From Sulfurovum sp. (GTDB lineage: Bacteria > Campylobacterota > Campylobacteria > Campylobacterales > Sulfurovaceae), in contig JALTYW010000025.1 in assembly GCA_027046415.1 (NCBI GenBank), positions 1 through 6,177 of the forward strand: a stretch of DNA of 6,177 bases. Reading direction: 5' to 3'. This document shows, in pieces, positions 1 through 5,959 of the stretch (position 1 is the first letter of the stretch; each line of letters opens with the position of its first letter). The notes under the pieces are model-generated. The model worked only from the letters and a program-made list of their open reading frames with translations, searched no databases and had not been told where the DNA came from. The translations under genes were made by a program, and so were the position numbers.

Positions 1-114
1 ATTCACGGAAGAATGATCGACATCGTTTCAGCCACTTCCGACACCATCGACTCACTGATGAAGTTGGATCTTGCGCCTGAGATCGAAGTTGAGATCAGAT
101 CAATGGACAAGTAG
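1..114 (+). CDS. rpsJ: 30S ribosomal protein S10 (3' end only)
   Basis: The window opens inside this gene; frame 1 reads 37 residues, from [20 protein letters not shown] to the C-terminus EVEIRSMDK, then TAG at 112-114. The segment with HxRxIDI and the [14 protein letters not shown] ending is the typical C-terminal third of S10. S10 binds 16S rRNA in the head of the small subunit and also acts as NusE in transcription antitermination (family knowledge). About two thirds of the protein lies upstream of the window, as would any operon promoter or leader. The stop codon overlaps the Shine-Dalgarno sequence of rplC, so the two genes are tightly linked. The identification is firm because of both the sequence and the position directly before rplC, the standard order of the S10 operon. 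Confidence 0.96.
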   Translation: MHGRMIDIVSATSDTIDSLMKLDLAPEIEVEIRSMDK

Positions 115-123
115 GAGTAGAGA

Positions 124-705
124 ATGGAATTTATCGTAGAAAAAATTGGTATGAGCAGAACCATCGACGTACCAAGTGTTCCAGTTACACTTCTCAAAGT
201 CGTTGATGCAAAAGTGTGTGAAGTAAGAGAAGACGGAAAAGCACTCGTAGCGTACAACAGCAGCAAGAAGATCAACAAAGCGATCGAAGGTCAGCAGAAC
301 AAGTATGGTATCTCCAAAGAGTTCAACAAGTTCATGACCATCGAAGTGGCTGAAGGTACTGAAGCAGGTGACCTGAACCCGGCACCACTCGCGGAAGCAG
401 CGGTTGTCAAGACATCTTTGAACACCAAAGGTAGAGGTTTTCAGGGTGGTATGAAGCGTCACGGATTTGGTGGCGGACCTGGTTCTCACGGACACAGATT
501 CGGAAGACGTATCGGTTCTATCGGTAACGCCGAGTGGCCAGGACGTGTACAGAAGGGTAAAAAGATGCCTGGACAGTACGGTAACACCAAAGTAACAGTA
601 AAAAATGAAGTGATTTCATTCGATGCTGAGAACGGCATCCTAGTATTAAAAGGTTCAATTCCTGGACACAACGGTGCCAGAGGATTGGTAAGGATCGTTA
701 AATGA
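124..705 (+). CDS. rplC: 50S ribosomal protein L3
   Basis: This 193-residue protein is L3, an early-assembly large-subunit protein whose long loop reaches toward the peptidyl transferase centre. The N-terminus [15 protein letters not shown] matches the usual G-x-K-x-GM-T/S-R opening. The central signature runs from about residue 102 to 150: [11 protein letters not shown], then [19 protein letters not shown] and [16 protein letters not shown]. coli L3 is 209 residues, so this one is slightly short but complete. The residue aligned with E. coli Gln150, which PrmB methylates, is Glu137 here ([10 protein letters not shown]), so that modification cannot occur; I recall the same EWPG form in Helicobacter. 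The ATG at 124 is preceded by GGAG at 114-117 with a 6-base spacer, and GGAG begins in the rpsJ stop codon. The 3' end overlaps rplD by four bases (ATGA). Confidence 0.98.
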   Translation: MEFIVEKIGMSRTIDVPSVPVTLLKVVDAKVCEVREDGKALVAYNSSKKINKAIEGQQNKYGISKEFNKFMTIEVAEGTEAGDLNPAPLAEAAVVKTSLNTKGRGFQGGMKRHGFGGGPGSHGHRFGRRIGSIGNAEWPGRVQKGKKMPGQYGNTKVTVKNEVISFDAENGILVLKGSIPGHNGARGLVRIVK

Positions 706-1295
706 GCAATGTAACAACTATTAAAACAACAGACCTTCCACAAAGTTTTCTGGAAGTTCACCCGCACAACCTTTACCTTTACTGTAAAGCATATGCGGCA
801 GGACTCAGAGCGAACACTGCACAGACAAAGAACAGATCTGCTGTAAGCGGTGGTGGTAAAAAACCATTTGCGCAAAAAGGCGGCGGTCGTGCAAGACAGG
901 GTTCTATCAGAGCACCTCACTTTGTCGGCGGTGGTGTAGCGTTTGGACCAAGCACAAACAGAAACTATGATCTGAAAGTGAACAAAAAGCAGAAAAAACT
1001 TGCGCTTTATCATGCACTTGCGGAAAAAGCGGCAAATGATGCGCTTTTTGTTGTTGACAGTGTCAGCGTTGAATCTGGAAAGACAAAAGATGCACTTGCG
1101 TTTGTCAATGGACTGAACCAGAGAGATGTACTGGTTGTCAAAGAGATGATCGATGACAAAACATTCCTCGCATTCAGAAACCTTCAGAATGCATACCTTA
1201 TCGAAGAGAATGAGCTAAATGCTTACCTCGCAGCGGCATATCACTCTGTAGTGATCGAGAAAGCTGTATTTGATAAATTGACAAAAGAGGCTTAA
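702..1295 (+). CDS. rplD: 50S ribosomal protein L4
   Basis: This 197-residue protein is L4 (E. coli about 201 residues), which lines the peptide exit tunnel with an extended loop. That loop is visible at about residues 43-82: [18 protein letters not shown], then [14 protein letters not shown] and GGGVAFGP. Lys59 in the AQKG motif corresponds to E. coli Lys63, the macrolide-resistance position, and is unchanged. The globular part follows, with [14 protein letters not shown] at 93-106 and a final alpha/beta region. The start ATG at 702 overlaps the rplC stop as ATGA and has AAGGA at 690-694, a good 7-base spacing. In E. coli, L4 also represses its own operon through the mRNA leader before rpsJ; that leader is outside this window, so whether it happens here cannot be judged. 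Confidence 0.98.
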   Translation: MSNVTTIKTTDLPQSFLEVHPHNLYLYCKAYAAGLRANTAQTKNRSAVSGGGKKPFAQKGGGRARQGSIRAPHFVGGGVAFGPSTNRNYDLKVNKKQKKLALYHALAEKAANDALFVVDSVSVESGKTKDALAFVNGLNQRDVLVVKEMIDDKTFLAFRNLQNAYLIEENELNAYLAAAYHSVVIEKAVFDKLTKEA

Positions 1296-1296
1296 G

Positions 1297-1578
1297 ATGG
1301 CAGATATTACAGATATCAAATCAATTATGTATACAGAGAAGAGCCTGGCTCTTCAGGAAGAGGGTGTCATCGTAGTTCAGACAACTCCAAGAATGACTAA
1401 AAACGGTCTCAAAGAGGTTTTCAAAGAGTTCTTCGGGATCACACCACTGAAAGTGAACTCTATGAGAGTAAACGGAAAAGTGAAGCGTTTCAAAGGTATC
1501 GAAGGAAAAAGACCGGACACCAAAAAGTTCTACGTCAAGCTTCCTGAAGATGCAAAGATCGAAAGCTTAGCGGTATAA
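1297..1578 (+). CDS. rplW: 50S ribosomal protein L23
   Basis: This 93-residue protein is L23, which sits at the tunnel exit and docks trigger factor and the signal recognition particle. The N-terminal helix has the SIMYTEKS motif; Glu14 corresponds to E. coli Glu18, the trigger factor contact. The family signature appears near the C-terminus as KKFYVKL at residues 76-82, preceded by the basic loop [17 protein letters not shown] at about 58-74 that contacts 23S rRNA. Length is normal for the bacterial family. The start ATG lies one base after the rplD stop, with AGAGG at 1286-1290 inside rplD and a 6-base spacer, so translation is probably coupled to L4. Confidence 0.98.
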   Translation: MADITDIKSIMYTEKSLALQEEGVIVVQTTPRMTKNGLKEVFKEFFGITPLKVNSMRVNGKVKRFKGIEGKRPDTKKFYVKLPEDAKIESLAV

Positions 1579-1587
1579 GGATAGAAG

Positions 1588-2415
1588 ATGGCAATCAAAA
1601 CATATAAACCAACCACACCTTCCCGTCGTTATATGACTAACCTTGACAGCAGTGACATCACTGCCAAAGCAAGTGTTAGATCACTCCTAAAGAATCTTCC
1701 AAGATCTGCAGGTAGAAACAGCAACGGTAGAATCACTTCCCGTCACAGAGAAGCGGGTGCAAAAAAACTGTACAGAATCATCGATTTCAAGAGAAACAAA
1801 TTCGGTGTTGAAGGTACAGTAGCAACGGTCGAATACGATCCGTACAGAAACTGTAGAATCTGTCTTGTCAAATATACAGACGGTGACAGAAGATACATCC
1901 TTCAGCCAAAAGGGCTTAATGTCGGTGACAAAATCATGTCTGCCGAAGCTGGACTGGACATCAAAACCGGTAATGCAATGAAGCTGAAGAACATCCCTGT
2001 GGGTACACTGGTACACAACATCGAGCTCAGCCCGGGACACGGCGGTCAGATCGCACGTTCAGCAGGCGGTTATGCTCAGATCATGGGTAGAGATGGAAAA
2101 TATGTCTCTCTCAGACTCCCATCCGGTGAGATGAGATATGTACTTGGTGAGTGTCTTGCAACTATCGGTACCGTAGGTAACGAAGACTTTGCAAACATCG
2201 TTATCGGTAAAGCCGGTAGAAGCAGACACCTTGGTATCAGACCTCAGACACGTGGTTCTGCAATGAACCCGATCGATCACCCACACGGTGGTGGTGAAGG
2301 TAAGACAAACTCTGGTCGTCACCCGGTATCTCCTTGGGGTATGCCAACCAAAGGGTTCAAGACTCGTAAGAAAAAAGCTAGTGACAAACTCATCATTAGC
2401 AAGAGAAAAAAGTAA
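1588..2415 (+). CDS. rplB: 50S ribosomal protein L2
   Basis: This 275-residue protein is L2 (E. coli 273), one of the most conserved ribosomal proteins, needed for subunit joining and for peptidyl transferase activity. The RNA-binding core is seen as [14 protein letters not shown] at about 63-76, YDPYRN at 84-89 and the SH3-like domain after residue 125. The hallmark motif [14 protein letters not shown] lies at 227-240; His231 corresponds to E. coli His229, implicated in peptidyl transfer. The tail [14 protein letters not shown] is basic. [12 protein letters not shown] replaces the commoner RHRGGGHKRLYR and matches what I recall from Helicobacter. AAGGA at 1577-1581 precedes the ATG by 6 bases. 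The last sense codons are AGA AAA AAG before TAA, forming a slippery A_AAA_AAG heptamer at 2406-2412. Confidence 0.99.
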   Translation: MAIKTYKPTTPSRRYMTNLDSSDITAKASVRSLLKNLPRSAGRNSNGRITSRHREAGAKKLYRIIDFKRNKFGVEGTVATVEYDPYRNCRICLVKYTDGDRRYILQPKGLNVGDKIMSAEAGLDIKTGNAMKLKNIPVGTLVHNIELSPGHGGQIARSAGGYAQIMGRDGKYVSLRLPSGEMRYVLGECLATIGTVGNEDFANIVIGKAGRSRHLGIRPQTRGSAMNPIDHPHGGGEGKTNSGRHPVSPWGMPTKGFKTRKKKASDKLIISKRKK

Positions 2416-2426
2416 GGGGCTAAGAT

Positions 2427-2705
2427 ATGGCAAGATCGTTAAAAAAAGGTCCATTCATCGATGGTCACCTAATGAAAAAAGTGCTTAAGGCAAAAGAAGA
2501 GGGTTCTAACAAGCCGATCAAAACATGGTCAAGAAGATCTGTGATCTTCCCTGAGTTTATCGGTTTGACAATCAACGTACACAACGGACGCCAGTTCGTT
2601 CCTGTGTTCATCACTGAGAACCATGTAGGGTACAAGCTTGGTGAATTTGCACCAACAAGAACATTCAAGGGCCACAAAGGTTCTGTTCAGAAGAAGGTAG
2701 GTTAA
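2427..2705 (+). CDS. rpsS: 30S ribosomal protein S19
   Basis: This 92-residue protein, the same length as E. coli S19, binds the head of the small subunit and pairs with S13 near the A site. It begins [19 protein letters not shown], the near-universal S19 opening. The family signature covers residues 52-76, with [12 protein letters not shown] followed by [15 protein letters not shown]. The start is supported by AAGGGG at 2414-2419, which begins inside the rplB stop codon, with a 7-base spacer. Codons 5-7 (TTA AAA AAA) contain a run of seven A (2441-2447); a -1 slip there would reach a stop at 2486-2488, so it looks like a by-product of the conserved Lys-Lys pair. Confidence 0.99.
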   Translation: MARSLKKGPFIDGHLMKKVLKAKEEGSNKPIKTWSRRSVIFPEFIGLTINVHNGRQFVPVFITENHVGYKLGEFAPTRTFKGHKGSVQKKVG

Positions 2706-2706
2706 T

Positions 2707-3045
2707 ATGAGTAGAGCACTATTGAAATTCGTAAGAGTATCTCCTACTAAAGCCAGACTGATCGCAAAAGAAGTGCAGGGTATGAATGCCGAGCTGGCAC
2801 TTGCATCACTTGAGTTCATGCCTAACAAAGCAGCGGGCATCATCTCCAAAGTGATCGCATCAGCGGTAGCCAACGGTGACTATGAGCCAGAAGAGGTTGA
2901 GATCACTTCTTGTAGAGTAGACAAAGCGGCTGTAATGAAAAGATGGAGACCTAGAGCAAGAGGTACTGCGTCAAGAATCATTAAACCAACGGCACATATC
3001 CTTGTAGAAGTTGGTCCAGCGAAAAAAGATGGGGAGGACGCATAA
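2707..3045 (+). CDS. rplV: 50S ribosomal protein L22
   Basis: This 112-residue protein is L22 (E. coli 110), which contacts all 23S rRNA domains and sends a beta-hairpin into the exit tunnel. The N-terminal half shows [20 protein letters not shown] (residues 5-24) and the [17 protein letters not shown] helix (40-56). The tunnel hairpin is at about 76-92 with [15 protein letters not shown]; Met77-Lys78-Arg79 align with E. coli residues 82-84, whose deletion gives erythromycin resistance, and they are present here. The C-terminus ends shortly after HILVEVG with an acidic DGEDA tail. The ATG is one base after the rpsS stop; the ribosome binding site AAGG at 2694-2697 is weaker and further away (9 bases) than at most starts here, suggesting reliance on coupling to S19. 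Confidence 0.98.
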   Translation: MSRALLKFVRVSPTKARLIAKEVQGMNAELALASLEFMPNKAAGIISKVIASAVANGDYEPEEVEITSCRVDKAAVMKRWRPRARGTASRIIKPTAHILVEVGPAKKDGEDA

Positions 3046-3046
3046 T

Positions 3047-3745
3047 ATGGGTCAGAAAGTCAATCCGATAGGTCTTAGACTCGGAATTAACAGAAACTGG
3101 GAGTCAAGATGGTTCCCTGCAAAAACAAGAGCAGCTGATTTCCTTGCAGAAGACTATAAAATCAGAAAGTTCCTGAAAAAAGAGCTTTTCTATGCAGGTG
3201 TTTCCAACATCATCATTGAAAGAACTGTCAAGAAACTCAGAATCAACATCGTTACTGCACGTCCTGGTATTATCATCGGTAAAAAGGGTGCAGATATCGA
3301 AAAACTGAAAGCGACACTGACCAAAATGCTTGGTAAAGATGTTGCGATCAACATTAAAGAAGAGAAGCGTCCTCAGGCATCTGCACAGCTTGCAGCAGAG
3401 AATGTTGCTACACAGCTTGAGCGCCGTGTTGCCTTCAGACGTGCAATGAAAAAAGTGATTCAGGGTGCACTCAAGTCTGGTGCAAAAGGGATCAAAATTT
3501 CTGTATCAGGTAGACTTGGCGGTGCTGAAATGGCAAGAACCGAGTGGTACCTTGAGGGTCGTGTGCCACTGCATACACTCAGAGCGAAAATCGATTACGG
3601 TTTTGCTGAAGCACACACTACATACGGAATCATCGGTATCAAAGTCTGGATCTTCAAAGGTGAAGTACTTGCAAAAGGGATTCAGGTTGAGCCGAAAGAA
3701 GAGAAAAAGGGTGGTCGCAGACCTTCCAGAAAGAGAGGTGAATAA
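3047..3745 (+). CDS. rpsC: 30S ribosomal protein S3
   Basis: This 232-residue protein is S3 (E. coli 233), located at the mRNA entry channel in the head of the small subunit. It begins [14 protein letters not shown], the standard S3 N-terminus. The type II KH domain has its GxxG loop at residues 78-81 ([10 protein letters not shown]). Arg131, Arg132 and Lys135 in FRRAMKK correspond to the E. coli residues assigned to mRNA helicase activity. The C-terminal domain has [14 protein letters not shown] (154-167) and [10 protein letters not shown] (171-180), and a basic tail ends in RRPSRKRGE. The open frame extends upstream to a TTG at 3011, but that would overlap rplV and lacks the family N-terminus; the ATG at 3047, one base after the rplV stop, has a strong GGAGG at 3033-3037. 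Confidence 0.99.
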   Translation: MGQKVNPIGLRLGINRNWESRWFPAKTRAADFLAEDYKIRKFLKKELFYAGVSNIIIERTVKKLRINIVTARPGIIIGKKGADIEKLKATLTKMLGKDVAINIKEEKRPQASAQLAAENVATQLERRVAFRRAMKKVIQGALKSGAKGIKISVSGRLGGAEMARTEWYLEGRVPLHTLRAKIDYGFAEAHTTYGIIGIKVWIFKGEVLAKGIQVEPKEEKKGGRRPSRKRGE

Positions 3746-3747
3746 CC

Positions 3748-4173
3748 ATGTTGATGCCTAAAAGAACCAAATGGAGAAAGCAGCAAAAAGGCCGTAACCG
3801 CGGTAAGTCTTTCAGAGGTAACAAAATCGAGTTCGGTGATATCGCGATCAAAGCGGTAGAGGCTGGACGTATCGATTCACGCCAGATCGAAGCGGCGCGT
3901 ATTACCATGACAAGAAAGATCAGCAGAACCGGTAAAACATGGATCCGTGTATTCCCGGACAAGCCTCTTACTGCCAAGCCACTCGAAACGAGAATGGGTA
4001 AAGGTAAAGGTGCTGTGGACAGATGGGTGATGAACATCAAGCCCGGACGTATCATCTTTGAAATGGCAGGTGTTGAAGAGTCTCTCGCACGTGAGGCGTT
4101 GACACTGGCGATCCATAAACTGCCATTCAAGTGTAAAATCATCACTTCAAAGGACAGTAATGAAATATATTGA
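3748..4173 (+). CDS. rplP: 50S ribosomal protein L16
   Basis: This 141-residue protein is L16, which binds near the A-site tRNA and 5S rRNA on the large subunit. It starts [19 protein letters not shown], matching the family opening (E. coli MLQPKRTKFRK). The conserved central motif is [13 protein letters not shown] at residues 82-94, and Arg82 aligns with E. coli Arg81, the hydroxylation site of RoxA/YcfD; whether that enzyme exists here cannot be seen. KPGRIIFEM follows at 98-106 and the C-terminus is [14 protein letters not shown]. There is a second ATG two codons in (3754), but GAGAGG at 3733-3738 fits the first one (9 bases) better. The last 14 bases, coding for the NEIY tail and stop, overlap rpmC in another frame. 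Confidence 0.98.
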   Translation: MLMPKRTKWRKQQKGRNRGKSFRGNKIEFGDIAIKAVEAGRIDSRQIEAARITMTRKISRTGKTWIRVFPDKPLTAKPLETRMGKGKGAVDRWVMNIKPGRIIFEMAGVEESLAREALTLAIHKLPFKCKIITSKDSNEIY

Positions 4174-4351
4174 TTTGAAAGAGAAGAGCGAAGCAGAACT
4201 GCTTGAGATGCTCAAAGAGAAGAAACTTGAACTGTTTACACTGAATGCAAAGTTGAAAACAATGCAGCTTACAAACACTTCCGAGTTGAAAACAGCGAAA
4301 AAAGACATCGCTAGAATCCAGACAGCACTCACTGCTGTAAGATCGAAGTAA
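4160..4351 (+). CDS. rpmC: 50S ribosomal protein L29
   Basis: This 63-residue protein, the same length as E. coli L29, forms a two-helix hairpin beside L23 at the exit of the peptide tunnel. The sequence is rich in Lys, Glu and Leu, as expected for a helical hairpin: the first helix runs from about residue 8 to 35 (with [17 protein letters not shown]) and the second from about 41 to 60 (with [11 protein letters not shown], the usual IARI-x-T motif). The start lies inside the 3' end of rplP, giving a 14-base overlap, and AAAGGA at 4149-4154 precedes the ATG by 5 bases. Position between rplP and rpsQ is the standard one for rpmC. Confidence 0.97.
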   Translation: MKYIDLKEKSEAELLEMLKEKKLELFTLNAKLKTMQLTNTSELKTAKKDIARIQTALTAVRSK

Positions 4352-4361
4352 GGGGTCACCT

Positions 4362-4610
4362 ATGCCAAAAAGACAAATACAAGGAACAGTGATCAAAAAG
4401 GCTGGAGACAAGACAGCAACCGTACTGGTTGAGCGTCGTGTACTTCACCCAAGATATCACAAGACAGTAAAAAGATTTAAAAAATATCTTGTTCATGATG
4501 AAAAGAATGATGTGAATGTTGGAGATACGATCACAGCGATCGAGTGCAGACCGCTCTCCAAGAACAAAAGCTTCAGACTTCTTGAAATCGTGAAGAGAGG
4601 AGAAGTGTAA
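4362..4610 (+). CDS. rpsQ: 30S ribosomal protein S17
   Basis: This 82-residue protein is S17, an OB-fold protein that binds 16S rRNA early in assembly of the small-subunit body. Evidence: [20 protein letters not shown] at residues 4-23, [20 protein letters not shown] at 26-45, and the full S17 signature [13 protein letters not shown] at 54-66 followed by [13 protein letters not shown]. The start ATG has AAGGGG at 4350-4355 with a 6-base spacer. The end TAA shares its last A with the ATG of rplN (TAATG). In E. coli rpsQ is the last gene of the S10 operon; here there is no break after it. Confidence 0.98.
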   Translation: MPKRQIQGTVIKKAGDKTATVLVERRVLHPRYHKTVKRFKKYLVHDEKNDVNVGDTITAIECRPLSKNKSFRLLEIVKRGEV

Positions 4611-4978
4611 TGATCCAGGGATTTACTAGACTGAATGTAGCGGACAACTCCGGTGCAAAAGAGATTATGTGTATCAAGGTTCTTGGCGGATCCAAAAGAA
4701 GATATGCATCTGTAGGTGACGTGATCGTTGCTTCTGTAAAGAAGGCACTTCCGACAGGTAAAGTAAAAAAAGGTAAGGTTGTCAAAGCAGTTGTTGTCAG
4801 AACCAAAAAAGAGATCCAGAGAGAAAACGGATCACTGATCAGATTCGACGACAACGCGGCGGTAATCATCGACGACAAAAAGGAGCCGATCGGTACACGT
4901 ATCTTCGGACCTGTAAGTCGTGAAACAAGATATGCAGGATTCATGAAAATTGTATCCCTCGCACCGGAGGTATGGTAA
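4610..4978 (+). CDS. rplN: 50S ribosomal protein L14
   Basis: This 122-residue protein is L14 (E. coli 123), a beta-barrel protein at the subunit interface that binds 23S rRNA and, in other bacteria, the silencing factor RsfS. It shows [20 protein letters not shown] at residues 6-25, [15 protein letters not shown] at 30-44, the family signature at about 60-86 ([20 protein letters not shown] then DNAAVI) and [11 protein letters not shown] at 95-105, ending SLAPEVW. Every block is conserved. The start codon overlaps the rpsQ stop by one base and has AGGAG at 4598-4602 with a 7-base spacer. In E. coli this is the first gene of the separate spc operon; here nothing separates it from rpsQ. Codons 53-54 (AAA AAA) lie in a run of seven A at 4765-4771. 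Confidence 0.99.
   Translation: MIQGFTRLNVADNSGAKEIMCIKVLGGSKRRYASVGDVIVASVKKALPTGKVKKGKVVKAVVVRTKKEIQRENGSLIRFDDNAAVIIDDKKEPIGTRIFGPVSRETRYAGFMKIVSLAPEVW
4966..4970 (+). promoter_or_regulatory. Shine-Dalgarno GGAGG that fixes the rplX start
   Basis: Two ATG codons lie in the rplX frame, at 4972 and 4978. This strong GGAGG is only one base from the first, which is too close, and seven bases from the second, which is ideal. It therefore selects the ATG at 4978, which also gives the usual [11 protein letters not shown] start and the TAATG overlap with rplN seen at neighbouring junctions. Confidence 0.85.
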
Positions 4979-5211
4979 TGGCGAAGAAGTTCAAAATCAA
5001 AAAGGGTGATCAGGTTCAGATCATCGCTGGTGATGACAAAGGCAAAACCGGAGAGGTACTGCAGGTACTTCCCAAAAAAGATGCTGTGATCGTTGCAGGG
5101 TGTAAACTGGCTAAAAAAGCAGTCAAGCCGAGCGAGCAGAACAAAGAGGGTGGATTTGTCAACAAAGAGATGCCTATCCACGTCTCAAACGTAAAAAAAG
5201 TAGAGGGCTAA
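4978..5211 (+). CDS. rplX: 50S ribosomal protein L24
   Basis: This 77-residue protein is L24, an assembly-initiating protein that ends up near the tunnel exit. The KOW motif fills the N-terminal part: [20 protein letters not shown] at residues 6-25, then [14 protein letters not shown]. The rest is [19 protein letters not shown] and [13 protein letters not shown], the typical end of short L24 forms. It is shorter than E. coli L24 (104 residues), but I recall that Campylobacter and Helicobacter L24 are also about this length, so it is not truncated. An ATG two codons upstream (4972) is in frame, but the ribosome binding site excludes it. The final codons GTA AAA AAA GTA contain an A_AAA_AAA heptamer at 5193-5199, discussed as a finding. 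Confidence 0.97.
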   Translation: MAKKFKIKKGDQVQIIAGDDKGKTGEVLQVLPKKDAVIVAGCKLAKKAVKPSEQNKEGGFVNKEMPIHVSNVKKVEG

Positions 5212-5215
5212 TCCT
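5204..5215 (+). other. small hairpin over the rplE ribosome binding site
   Basis: AGGG (5204-5207) can pair with TCCT (5212-5215) as three Watson-Crick pairs and one G-U, leaving a four-base loop CTAA that contains the rplX stop codon exactly. It covers most of the rplE Shine-Dalgarno AGAGGG and ends directly before the ATG. A 4-bp stem is weak and could arise by chance; a role in coupling L5 translation to L24 is inference. Confidence 0.3.
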
Positions 5216-5761
5216 ATGAGTAGAATGAAGCAAAAGTACAATGACATCGTGCCTGCACTGAGAGAAGAGTGTGGGATCAAAAACCCGATGCAGACACCGA
5301 AGCTTGAAAAGATCGTTATCTCTGTCGGTGCAGGTGAGGAAGGAAGAGATTCCAAGCTTATCGCAAACATGGCAGATACTATCTCTCTTATCGCCGGTCA
5401 GAAAGCAGTGATCGTCAACGCTAAAAAATCTGTTGCAGGATTTAAAGCGAGAGAGGGCGCGCCTTCCGGTATCAGAGTAACACTCAGAGGCGAGAACATG
5501 TACAACTTCTTTGACAAGCTCGTTTCGATTGCACTGCCAAGAGTGAAAGACTTTAGAGGTGTACCAAGAAAAGGTTTTGACGGTCGCGGTAACTACAACT
5601 TCGGTCTTCAAGAGCAGTTGATGTTCCCGGAAGTGGATTTTGACAGCATTATCAAAACACACGGGATGAACATTACGATCGTAACAAGTACTGAAGATGA
5701 TAAAGAAGCATTCACGCTTTTAGAGAAGCTTGGTATGCCTTTCGCTAAAGGGAGAAACTAA
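5216..5761 (+). CDS. rplE: 50S ribosomal protein L5
   Basis: This 181-residue protein is L5 (E. coli 179), which binds 5S rRNA in the central protuberance and contacts P-site tRNA. The L5 signature is at residues 29-42 ([14 protein letters not shown]). Further conserved blocks are [20 protein letters not shown] at 70-89, [20 protein letters not shown] at 107-126 and [13 protein letters not shown] at 133-145, and the C-terminus [20 protein letters not shown] followed by LGMPF. The start has AGAGGG at 5202-5207 with an 8-base spacer; the 4-base gap after rplX includes TCCT, which could pair with that site. The stop shares one base with rpsN (TAATG). In E. coli the S8 feedback site lies at the rplX-rplE junction; there is hardly any non-coding space for it here. 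Confidence 0.98.
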   Translation: MSRMKQKYNDIVPALREECGIKNPMQTPKLEKIVISVGAGEEGRDSKLIANMADTISLIAGQKAVIVNAKKSVAGFKAREGAPSGIRVTLRGENMYNFFDKLVSIALPRVKDFRGVPRKGFDGRGNYNFGLQEQLMFPEVDFDSIIKTHGMNITIVTSTEDDKEAFTLLEKLGMPFAKGRN

Positions 5762-5946
5762 TGGCTAAGAAATCGATGATTGCAAAGCAGAAGAGAAAAC
5801 CTAAGTTCGCTGTACAGGCGTACACAAGATGTAACATCTGCGGTAGACCGCACTCTGTATACAGAGATTTCGGTCTGTGCCGTGTATGTTTGAGAAAAAT
5901 GGCCAACGAAGGTCTTATTCCTGGTATGCGTAAAGCAAGCTGGTAA
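5761..5946 (+). CDS. rpsN: 30S ribosomal protein S14, zinc-binding short form
   Basis: This 61-residue protein is the short, zinc-binding (C+) type of S14, often labelled type Z, in the head of the small subunit beside S3, S10 and S19. Two Cys pairs form the zinc site: Cys24 and Cys27 in [11 protein letters not shown], and Cys40 and Cys43 in [14 protein letters not shown]. The C-terminal [11 protein letters not shown] is the standard ending. Most other proteobacteria such as E. coli carry a roughly 100-residue S14 without these cysteines, so the form supports a Campylobacterota assignment. The start has AGGGAG at 5749-5754 with a 6-base spacer and overlaps the rplE stop by one base. Position between rplE and rpsH is standard. 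Confidence 0.98.
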   Translation: MAKKSMIAKQKRKPKFAVQAYTRCNICGRPHSVYRDFGLCRVCLRKMANEGLIPGMRKASW

Positions 5947-5959
5947 GGAGAAGTAAAAG

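Noticed and set aside
486..1013. Minus-strand open frame of about 175 codons opposite rplC/rplD
   Set aside because: Shadow of conserved plus-strand genes; the translation is Cys/Phe/Thr-rich in a way typical of reversed coding sequence.
2288..2488. Plus-strand frame of 66 codons bridging rplB and rpsS
   Set aside because: Overlaps two firmly identified genes in another frame and has no plausible ribosome binding site or family match.
3011..3046. Upstream TTG start for rpsC giving 12 extra residues
   Set aside because: The extension overlaps rplV, does not resemble any S3 N-terminus, and the strong GGAGG at 3033-3037 is placed for the ATG at 3047.
3465..3761. Plus-strand frame of 98 codons inside rpsC
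   Set aside because: Out-of-frame shadow of the S3 C-terminal domain; no supporting features.
3654..4145. Minus-strand open frame of about 163 codons opposite rpsC/rplP, with some hydrophobic stretches
   Set aside because: Antisense to L16 and the end of S3; hydrophobicity follows from complementing Lys/Glu-rich codons.
4972..4977. Earlier ATG start for rplX
   Set aside because: Only one base from the GGAGG ribosome binding site; the ATG at 4978 has correct spacing and the family N-terminus.
4573..5181. Open frame of about 200 codons on the minus strand across rpsQ, rplN and rplX
   Set aside because: It lies wholly antisense to well-conserved ribosomal protein genes, has no recognisable protein features and no own ribosome binding site that I can see; long antisense frames are common opposite such coding sequence.
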